Shown piece after piece: positions 1 through 4,546 of a stretch of DNA of 10,238 nucleotides. The notes below the pieces were generated by a model. That model had not been told where the DNA came from and searched no databases. It was given only the letters and a program-made list of their open reading frames with translations. The DNA comes from Mycobacterium sp. GTDB lineage: Bacteria > Actinomycetota > Actinomycetes > Mycobacteriales > Mycobacteriaceae. The position numbers and the translations under genes are program-made. Numbering within the stretch: position 1 is the first letter of the stretch; each line of letters starts with the position of its first letter. The stretch spans positions 1-10,238 of the forward strand of contig JAQSXQ010000025.1 of the NCBI GenBank assembly GCA_029256565.1, written 5' to 3'.

Positions 1-763
1 GGGCGTAGGCCCACAGCACCGGCATCTCCGAGAGCTTGCTGCGGTTGCACTTGAAGTGCCCGTGGTAGACGGGGTCGAAGCGCGCCAGCGTGGTGAACAG
101 CCGGACGTCGGCCTCGGTAATGGTGTCGCCGATCAGGAACCGCTGGTTCTCCAACCGCTCGGACACCCAGTCCAGGGCGGTGAACAGCCGGTCGTAGGCC
201 TTGTCGTAGGCGCCCTGTGAGCCGGCGAAGCCGCAGCGGTACACACCGTTGTTGATCTCGGTGTAGATGCGCTGGGCCACCTCGTCGATCTCGTCGCGGT
301 GCTTCTCGGGATAGAGGTCCGGGGCGCCGTCGCGGTGGTACTGGGTCCACTCGGTGGAGAAGTCGAGCGTGATCTGGGGGAAGTCGTTGGTGACCACCGC
401 GCCGGTCGGCACGTCGACGATCGCGGGCACGGTGATGCCCTTCGGGTACTCCGGATCGCGCTTGAAGTAGGCGTCCTGCAGGCGCGGGATCTTCAGCACC
501 GGATCCACGCCGCCGGGGTCGAGGTCGAACGTCCAGCTGCGCTCGTCGTGCGTCGGACCGCAAAAACCAATGGAGAGAACGTCTTCCAGCCCGAGCAGCC
601 GGCGCACGATGATCGACCGGTTCGCCCACGGGCACGCCCGCGCGACGACCAACCGGTAGCGGCCGGGCTCGACGGGATACCCGTCACGGCCGTCGGCGGT
701 GATCCTGGTGGTGATGTAGTTGGTGTCGCGGTCGAAGTCACCCTTGGGGTTCACGTAACTCAC
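1..763 (-). CDS. Xi-class glutathione S-transferase-like reductase (ECM4/YqjG family), 3' end outside window
   Basis: Read from a GTG at 763, the frame stays open to the left edge and gives 254 residues of a thioredoxin-fold plus helical-domain protein. Cys44-Pro45-Trp46-Ala47 is the catalytic CPWA motif of glutathionyl-hydroquinone reductases, which reduce thiol-conjugated quinones. The helical domain carries IGDTITEADVRLF (211-223) and FDPVYHGHFKCN (229-240), both typical of the class. The usual length is about 320 residues, so roughly the last fifth is missing. The GTG start fits the family N-terminus (SYV...FDRDTNYI...RI) and has GGGAAG upstream as a weak ribosome site. Where classical Xi enzymes have an S-N-E-S-S-E-I stretch that contacts glutathione, this protein reads T125-N-D-F-P-Q-I131. 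Mycobacteria make mycothiol rather than glutathione, so a mycothiol-dependent role is inferred. It is divergent from the DUF559 gene. Confidence 0.9.
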   Translation of the reverse strand, partial: MSYVNPKGDFDRDTNYITTRITADGRDGYPVEPGRYRLVVARACPWANRSIIVRRLLGLEDVLSIGFCGPTHDERSWTFDLDPGGVDPVLKIPRLQDAYFKRDPEYPKGITVPAIVDVPTGAVVTNDFPQITLDFSTEWTQYHRDGAPDLYPEKHRDEIDEVAQRIYTEINNGVYRCGFAGSQGAYDKAYDRLFTALDWVSERLENQRFLIGDTITEADVRLFTTLARFDPVYHGHFKCNRSKLSEMPVLWAYA

Positions 764-793
764 GACGCCAGTCTTCCCGTTTCGGTCCTGCGC

Positions 794-850
794 CGAACGT
801 CGACTTCTCGTGAAAGATCCCTGGTGAGGTTGACGAAAAGTCGACGTTCG
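794..850. repeat. Upstream 57-nt inverted-repeat module (18-21-18)
   Basis: The left arm cgaacgtcgacttctcgt (794-811) is the reverse complement of the right arm acgaaaagtcgacgttcg (833-850) at 17 of 18 positions, with a 21-nt spacer. Each arm is itself a quasi-palindrome around GTCGAC, with CGAA on one side and TTCG on the other. The module lies in the 129-nt divergent gap between the GST-like gene and the DUF559 gene, so it could be an operator, a cruciform or a mobile-element end. A second module of the same geometry overlaps the end of the DUF559 gene (1738-1794). Confidence 0.85.
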
Positions 851-892
851 CGGGCAGTGGAACCGATGGGCCCGTCGACGAGTCCTATCGTC

Positions 893-1771
893 ATGACCTC
901 ATTGCGGTGGCCGTTCGTCGGCACCGAGGCCCTTGCCACCGGTTCGGTGACCAGTCATCAGCTCCGCACCGCCTACGTCGCCGTGCATCGGAACGTCTAC
1001 GTGCCGCGCGGCGCCCAGTTGGACGCGGTCGACAAGGCCGTCGCGGCATGGCTGTGGTCGAGACGCCGGGCCGTCGTTGCGGGAACCTCTGCGGCTGCAC
1101 TGCATGGCACCCGATGGATCGGCACCAAGCTCCCGGCCGAGCTGAACCGACCGGGCCGCGACAAGGTGCGCGGAATTGTCCTGCACAGCGACGTCCTCGA
1201 AGACGACGAGGTTTGTCGCGTCGGAGGGATGCCCGTCACTACGGCTGCACGCACCGCCTTCGACGTCGGCCGGGCGCCCGGCCTGGAGACCGCGGTGATC
1301 AGACTCGACGCATTGCGCCGGGCGACCGGGGTGAGCATCGAGGCCGTCGAGTCCGTCGCCGATATGCATCGCGGGGCCCGAGGCACCGTCCAGTTGCGCC
1401 GCGCCCTCGAACTGAGCGATGCGGGGGCCGAGTCACCGCAGGAGACGCGCACCCGGATTCTGCTGATGAGTGCGGGGCTTCCCCGCCCCGAGACGCAGAT
1501 CGAGGTGCGCGACCCGGCCGGACGCTTCGTCGCCCGCCTAGACATGGGCTGGCCCGCGGCGAAGGTGGCCGTGGAGTTCGACGGCGCTCAGCACTGGACC
1601 GACCCACGCCAACGAAGCAGGGACATCGACCGCATCGCCGAACTCGCAGCGCTGAACTGGGTCGTCGTGCGGGTGAGCAGCGAGATGCTGCGCCTCCGAT
1701 CGGCCGTCATCCTGCAGCGGGTACTGGCAGCGTTGCGCGAACGTGGACTTGTCGTCGCTCAAAGTGCCTGA
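893..1771 (+). CDS. AbiEi-like N-terminal domain / DUF559 (Vsr-like nuclease fold) protein
   Basis: 292 residues. Residues 8-115 resemble the AbiEi antitoxin-type region: a short winged-helix pattern with TSHQLR (20-25) and VYVPRG (35-40), then AWLWSRRRAVVAGTSAAALHG (52-72, with the W-S-R-R and A-A-L-H-G cores). Residues 180-265 look like a DUF559/PD-(D/E)XK domain: E180-S-P-Q-E184, D217 in ARLDMGW, and E228-F-D230-G with H234, followed by a hydrophobic strand WVVVRV (256-261). This two-part architecture is common and often multicopy in mycobacteria. No AbiEii nucleotidyltransferase toxin is present, so it is a solitary gene and antitoxin function is doubtful; a DNA-binding nuclease or regulator is as likely. 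The ATG at 893 fits the family N-terminus; an in-frame ATG at 866 falls in the shared repeat tail and is less likely. Neither has a strong ribosome site. The last codons (R282 to V288) are encoded by a repeat arm. Confidence 0.82.
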   Translation: MTSLRWPFVGTEALATGSVTSHQLRTAYVAVHRNVYVPRGAQLDAVDKAVAAWLWSRRRAVVAGTSAAALHGTRWIGTKLPAELNRPGRDKVRGIVLHSDVLEDDEVCRVGGMPVTTAARTAFDVGRAPGLETAVIRLDALRRATGVSIEAVESVADMHRGARGTVQLRRALELSDAGAESPQETRTRILLMSAGLPRPETQIEVRDPAGRFVARLDMGWPAAKVAVEFDGAQHWTDPRQRSRDIDRIAELAALNWVVVRVSSEMLRLRSAVILQRVLAALRERGLVVAQSA

Positions 1772-1794
1772 AAGCAACGAAAAGTCGACGTTCG
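1738..1794. repeat. Downstream 57-nt inverted-repeat module (18-21-18), possible terminator
   Basis: The left arm cgaacgtggacttgtcgt (1738-1755) pairs with the right arm acgaaaagtcgacgttcg (1777-1794) at 16 of 18 positions across a 21-nt spacer. The left arm and the DUF559 stop codon (1769-1771) lie inside the module, so the left arm is under coding constraint; this may explain its two mismatches. The module ends 10 bases before the cspB stop at 1805, between convergent genes, where a long RNA hairpin could end transcription both ways. There is no T-run of the classical intrinsic type. Confidence 0.8.
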
Positions 1795-1804
1795 TGGAAC
1801 CGAC

Positions 1805-2224
1805 TCAGGCGTCGAGTTCCTGCGCGACTGCCTTGACGACCTCGGACACCCGGCGGGCGATCTTGCGATCGGGGTAACGACCCTTGCGCAGCTCGGGCTG
1901 CACCGCACCCTCGAGCAGGGTGATCATGTCCTCGACCATGCCGTGCAGCTCGTCGGGGGTGTGCTTGTGCTCGGGGCGCTCCGCCCGGCCCGCTTCGCGA
2001 CGGGTCTTGGCGAGGCTGGGCGGCGGCTCGATGACCTTCAGACTCAGTGCCTGCGGACCACGACGACCGGCGGCGATGCCGAACTCGACCTTCTGGCCGG
2101 CCTTCAGTTCCGCGACGCCCGATGGCAGGGCCGACGAGCCGACGTACACGTCCTCGCCGTCCTCCTGGGACACGAACCCGAAGCCCTTCTCGGCGCTGTA
2201 CCACTTCACCTTGCCGGTAGGCAC
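1805..2224 (-). CDS. cspB: Cold-shock domain protein CspB with C-terminal extension
   Basis: 139 residues from a GTG at 2224, preceded by GGGTGAG at a suitable distance. Residues 1-66 form a cold-shock domain: TGKVKWYSAEKGFGF with RNP1 K13-GFGFVS19, then DVYVGSSAL (25-33) in the RNP2 position. Ordinary Csp proteins read VFVHFSAI there, so the His and Phe nucleic-acid-stacking residues are replaced by Gly and Ser. After a proline/arginine linker, residues 86-139 form a conserved helical tail (HKHTPDELHGMVEDM and RKGRYPDRKIARRV) that short CspA-type proteins lack. The protein closely matches the remembered M. tuberculosis CspB (Rv0871, about 135 residues). The expected role is an RNA chaperone or nucleic-acid binder in the cytoplasm. 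A frame extending to 2263 exists, but those extra residues do not resemble the family. The gene is convergent with the DUF559 gene and divergent from yccF. Confidence 0.93.
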   Translation of the reverse strand: MPTGKVKWYSAEKGFGFVSQEDGEDVYVGSSALPSGVAELKAGQKVEFGIAAGRRGPQALSLKVIEPPPSLAKTRREAGRAERPEHKHTPDELHGMVEDMITLLEGAVQPELRKGRYPDRKIARRVSEVVKAVAQELDA

Positions 2225-2348
2225 TCGTCTCACCCGCTCGTCATATCGCTGGACATCGAACACATAATTGAAGCGTCCCGCCTGCGCAGGACGCCACTGG
2301 TATCGATCCTACTCGGACACCGCCCCGACCAGCGAACCCTTTGGCCGG

Positions 2349-2374
2349 TAGCCTGGGAACCACCGCTGGAGGAG
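2349..2374 (+). promoter_or_regulatory. Candidate -10 element and ribosome binding site for yccF
   Basis: TAGCCT (2349-2354) fits the mycobacterial SigA TANNNT pattern and would start transcription near 2361. The purine run ggaggag (2368-2374) is a strong Shine-Dalgarno sequence four bases before the ATG at 2379. No convincing -35 is visible, which is usual in mycobacteria. The rest of the 154-nt cspB/yccF gap holds the 10-nt palindrome cctgcgcagg (2281-2290) and an AT-richer patch near 2261-2272 that could hold the cspB promoter; neither is assigned firmly. Confidence 0.45.
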
Positions 2375-2378
2375 TCAC

Positions 2379-2783
2379 ATGCGCCTGATCCTGAACGTCA
2401 TCTGGTTGATCTTCGGCGGGCTGTGGCTCGCCCTGGGTTACTTCCTCGCCGGGATCATCTGCTTCATCCTCATCGTGACCATCCCGTTCGGCTTCGCGGC
2501 CTTCCGGATCGGCGTGTACGCGCTGTGGCCGTTCGGCTACACCGTCGTCGACAAGCCCGGTGCCAGGCCCGGCGCGATGATCGGCAACGTCATCTGGATC
2601 GTCGTCGCCGGAATCTGGCTGGCCATCGGCCACGTGCTGACCGCCATCGCGATGGCGATCACGATCATTGGAATCCCCTTGGCAATAGCCAACCTGAAAC
2701 TCATCCCCGTCTCGCTGCTGCCGCTCGGCAAGGAGATCGTTCCTGCCGATGGCCCCCAGGCCCAGTTCGGGGTGCGGCAGTGA
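2379..2783 (+). CDS. yccF: YccF family inner-membrane protein (DUF307 tandem repeat)
   Basis: 134 residues in two tandem homologous halves. Half 1 (6-57) has LNVIWLIFGGLWLALGYFL...IPFGFAAFRI...LWPFGYTVV; half 2 (68-121) has GNVIWIVVAGIWLAIGHVL...IGIPLAIANLKL...LLPLGKEIV. Each half carries two hydrophobic segments, giving about four membrane helices and two I-P-(F/L)-(G/A)-x-A turns. This matches the YccF/Rv0870c family of small membrane proteins, whose biochemical role is not established. The start has a strong ribosome site. The stop codon overlaps the moaA start (GTGA at 2780-2783), so YccF is the first gene of the moaA-moaD operon and is probably translationally coupled to it. No evidence links the protein itself to molybdenum transport. 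Confidence 0.9.
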   Translation: MRLILNVIWLIFGGLWLALGYFLAGIICFILIVTIPFGFAAFRIGVYALWPFGYTVVDKPGARPGAMIGNVIWIVVAGIWLAIGHVLTAIAMAITIIGIPLAIANLKLIPVSLLPLGKEIVPADGPQAQFGVRQ

Positions 2784-3835
2784 CCGTCACCGCGCTGGGC
2801 CTGCCGATGCCGCGCGCCGCGGTGCCCGCCGGCATGCCGAGTGCAGGTCCCCTGCTCGACACCCATGGCCGCGCGGCGACCGACCTGCGCGTCTCGCTGA
2901 CCGACCGGTGCAATCTGCGCTGTACCTACTGCATGCCCGCGGAAGGCCTGAACTGGCTGCCGGGCGAGGAACTGCTGAGCACCGCCGAACTGACCCGGCT
3001 GCTCGAGATCGCCATCACCCGCCTCGGCATCACCAACGTCCGGTTCACCGGCGGGGAGCCGCTGCTGTCGAAGCATCTCGAGGACGTGATCGCCGCAGCG
3101 GCAGCGCTGACGCCGCGGCCCGAGATCGCGTTGACCACCAACGGCGTCTCGCTCGCCCGTCGGGCCCAGCGGCTGAAGGACGCCGGCCTGAACCGGGTCA
3201 ACGTCTCCCTCGACACCGTGGATCCGAACCGCTTCGAGCACATCACGCGTCGCGACCGCCTCTCAGACGTCCTCGATGGCCTTGCCGCCGCAGCAGACGC
3301 CGGACTCACGCCGGTGAAGGTGAACGCCGTCCTCGACGCGGCGACGGGGCTCGACGACGCCGTGGAGCTGCTGCGGTTCTGCCTCGGCCACGACTACCAG
3401 CTGCGCATCATCGAGCAGATGCCGCTCGACGCCGACCAGCACTGGCGGCGCGAGGAGACGCTGAGCGCCGAGCAGATCCTGGCCGCGCTACGCCGTCACT
3501 TCGACCTGCAGCCGGATTCGGCACCCCGTGGTTCGGCCCCTGCGCAGCTGTGGCGGGTCGACGGCGGGCCGGCCACCGTGGGCGTCATCGCATCGGTGTC
3601 CGAGGCCTTCTGCGCCGCGTGCGACCGCACCCGACTCACCGCCGACGGGCAGGTGCGCAGTTGCCTGTTCTCGGCCGACGAGACCGACCTGCGGAAGCTC
3701 CTGCGCTCGGGCGCGGACGACGACGCGATCGAGGCGGCGTGGCGCGGCGCGATGTGGGCCAAGCCGGCGGGTCATGGCATCAACGATCCCGACTTCATCC
3801 AGCCCGCCCGGCCGATGAGCGCCATCGGTGGCTGA
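2780..3835 (+). CDS. moaA: GTP 3',8-cyclase MoaA (radical SAM)
   Basis: 351 residues from a GTG at 2780. MoaA and MoaC convert GTP to cyclic pyranopterin monophosphate, the first step of molybdenum cofactor synthesis. The radical-SAM cluster motif is C44-x3-C48-x2-C51 in LTDRCNLRCTYC. It is followed by VRFTGGEPLL, by LTTNGVSLARRA and by NVSLDTVD. The second [4Fe-4S] cluster that binds GTP is C278-x2-C281-x13-C295, with DRTRLTADG between. The C-terminus ends in the conserved Gly-Gly (350-351) that is needed for activity in characterised enzymes. All key residues are present and the length is normal. A longer open frame reaching back to 1943 crosses cspB and yccF and is not coding. The start overlaps yccF by 4 nt, and the end overlaps moaD by 8 nt. 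It corresponds to moaA2 of M. tuberculosis. Confidence 0.96.
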   Translation: MTVTALGLPMPRAAVPAGMPSAGPLLDTHGRAATDLRVSLTDRCNLRCTYCMPAEGLNWLPGEELLSTAELTRLLEIAITRLGITNVRFTGGEPLLSKHLEDVIAAAAALTPRPEIALTTNGVSLARRAQRLKDAGLNRVNVSLDTVDPNRFEHITRRDRLSDVLDGLAAAADAGLTPVKVNAVLDAATGLDDAVELLRFCLGHDYQLRIIEQMPLDADQHWRREETLSAEQILAALRRHFDLQPDSAPRGSAPAQLWRVDGGPATVGVIASVSEAFCAACDRTRLTADGQVRSCLFSADETDLRKLLRSGADDDAIEAAWRGAMWAKPAGHGINDPDFIQPARPMSAIGG

Positions 3836-4121
3836 CGTGGCCCCCTCCGACGGGGTCGAGGGCGTTGCGCCGATCCGCGTGACCGTTCGCTACTTCGCGG
3901 CCGCACGTGCGGCGGCAGGCACCGAGGACGAAATCGTCGAGATCGCAGAGGGAACGACGATCGACGGTCTTCTCGCGACGCTGCGCGAGCGCGGCGCAGA
4001 CCTCTCCCGGGTGCTGGAGAGATGCTCGTTTCTCTGCGACGGCGTGGCGGTACGGGACCGATCGATTCGGTTGAGAACAAACCAGACGGTCGACGTGTTA
4101 CCCCCGTTCGCCGGCGGATGA
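3828..4121 (+). CDS. moaD: Molybdopterin synthase sulfur carrier subunit MoaD
   Basis: 97 residues, ubiquitin-like beta-grasp fold. VTVRYFAAARAAAG (18-31) is the typical MoaD first strand and loop, and the protein ends VLPPFAGG with the Gly-Gly (96-97) that is thiocarboxylated and inserted into the MoaE active site. It supplies sulfur to turn cyclic pyranopterin into molybdopterin. The GTG at 3828 overlaps the last 8 nt of moaA; another GTG at 3837 would shorten it by three residues and cannot be excluded. Its partner subunit MoaE is on the other strand beyond rpfA. The CRP box for rpfA begins within two bases of the stop codon. Confidence 0.94.
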   Translation: MADVAPSDGVEGVAPIRVTVRYFAAARAAAGTEDEIVEIAEGTTIDGLLATLRERGADLSRVLERCSFLCDGVAVRDRSIRLRTNQTVDVLPPFAGG

Positions 4122-4122
4122 C

Positions 4123-4138
4123 GGTGATTTACATCACA
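4123..4138. promoter_or_regulatory. CRP (cAMP receptor protein) binding site for rpfA
   Basis: ggtgatttacatcaca contains GTGA-N6-TCAC (4124-4137), a perfect core match to the mycobacterial CRP consensus TGTGA-N6-TCACA; only the outermost left T is a G. CRP (Rv3676) is established as a regulator of rpfA in M. tuberculosis. Here the site sits just after the moaD stop, centred about 110 bp upstream of the start implied by the -10 at 4229. That is farther than a standard activating position, so a second, closer promoter or a repressing/looping role is possible. Confidence 0.8.
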
Positions 4139-4228
4139 TCACGGAATGGTCACGAACTGGCGGTGGCGTGTCGTTACCCACACGCGCTCCTGCGAAAACG
4201 CGAATCTCGCCTGCGGCTTTAAGGTCCT

Positions 4229-4234
4229 CATAAT
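4229..4234 (+). promoter_or_regulatory. Candidate rpfA -10 element
   Basis: CATAAT, within the AT-rich patch cataatatttg, stands out in GC-rich surroundings and would start transcription near 4241-4243, just before the first leader hairpin. An overlapping TAATAT (4231-4236) is an alternative. No clear -35 is visible about 17 bases upstream. Confidence 0.5.
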
Positions 4235-4344
4235 ATTTGCTGGAGGCGGAAACGCCGAGGTCGGCGCGAAGTGACGGGACCGGAGCCAGCCGTTACGGTC
4301 TGATCCAAGCCACACGACCCAAATCACGTGGCCCGCTGTGCCCG

Positions 4345-4534
4345 ATAGCGCCGAGCTCCATCCGTTGGGCACAGCCGATACCGACCACCTGGATGGAGGC
4401 GGGGGACCCACCGGTCCACCGAAGGACCTGGGGCTGCAACTGCAGCTCCTTGGGGTGAAGCCGACATACGTGCCGGCCGGGCAACCTCTCCAGCCCGAAC
4501 CCGACAGCTGACCTCGCGGGCGCCTACGAGAGGA
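4345..4534 (+). promoter_or_regulatory. ydaO-type c-di-AMP riboswitch (rpfA leader)
   Basis: Several conserved ydaO blocks occur in order. The 5' P1 strand is gcgcc (4348-4352) and pairs with ggcgc (4519-4523). A TCCATCC/GGATGGA stem (4357-4363 with 4391-4397) leads into GGCGGGGGACCCA (4398-4410). TTGGGGTGAAGCCG is at 4450-4463, and CAGCCCGAACCCGACAGCTGACCTCG (from 4491) matches the strongly conserved 3' segment. These agree with the Bacillus and Thermoanaerobacter aptamers and with the known placement of this class before actinobacterial rpf genes. ydaO RNAs bind c-di-AMP and usually switch the gene off. The ribosome site gagagga (4528-4534) starts 4 nt after P1, and CCTC at 4512-4515 is complementary to its GAGG core, so control at translation is plausible. 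No intrinsic terminator with a T-run is seen before the ATG. Confidence 0.9.
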
Positions 4535-4546
4535 ATTTCTGCACCT

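Larger units (their letters stand above)
794..1803. mobile_element. Putative palindrome-flanked DUF559 cassette
   Basis: One nuclease-fold gene is bracketed by two inverted-repeat modules (794-850 and 1738-1794). The right arm is identical at both ends (18 of 18 bases at 833-850 and 1777-1794) and is followed at both ends by tggaaccga (858-866 and 1795-1803). The upstream copy has seven bases between arm and this tail and the downstream copy has none. The cassette separates cspB from the GST-like gene. In M. tuberculosis, as remembered, cspB is next to a PE_PGRS gene instead, so this side of the locus varies. There is no transposase or integrase in the segment. Calling it mobile is an inference from the repeats alone; paired regulator sites are the main alternative. 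Confidence 0.35.
4122..4546 (+). other. Gene-free rpfA control region and long 5' leader
   Basis: These 425 bases hold no protein gene that can be supported. In order they contain a CRP box (4123-4138), a spacer of about 90 bases with no recognised motif, a -10 element (4229-4234), and from about 4241 an RNA leader of about 300 nt. The leader opens with a GGCG-GAAA-CGCC tetraloop hairpin (4245-4256), overlapped by gccga/tcggc pairing at 4254-4265, and continues into the ydaO-type aptamer (about 4345-4524) and the rpfA ribosome site. Confidence 0.8.

Noticed and set aside
794..850. LexA/SOS box in the repeat arms
   Set aside because: The arms contain GAAC and TTCG, but the mycobacterial SOS box needs GAAC-N4-GTTC spacing, and the sequence between is GTCGACTT.
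299..892. Upstream extension of the DUF559 frame, giving a 490-residue protein
   Set aside because: It runs antisense across the GST-like gene and through the first repeat module; the added residues are arginine/valine-rich shadow translation, and the family begins near residue MTSLRWPF.
893..1771. Complete type IV AbiE toxin-antitoxin system
   Set aside because: The N-terminal region is AbiEi-like, but no AbiEii nucleotidyltransferase is adjacent; the flanking genes are a GST-like reductase and cspB, and the C-terminus is a nuclease-fold domain.
794..1794. CRISPR array
   Set aside because: There are only four arms in two inverted pairs around a gene, with no run of equally spaced direct repeats and no cas genes.
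1943..2779. Extension of the moaA frame to a 630-residue protein
   Set aside because: The extension overlaps cspB on the other strand and yccF in another phase, and resembles no MoaA N-terminus. The GTG at 2780 matches known MoaA2 starts.
4149..4177. MtrA-type site upstream of rpfA (gtcac at 4149-4153, gttac at 4173-4177)
   Set aside because: The half-site-like words are 19 bases apart and not in the direct-repeat spacing expected for MtrA, so they are probably chance.
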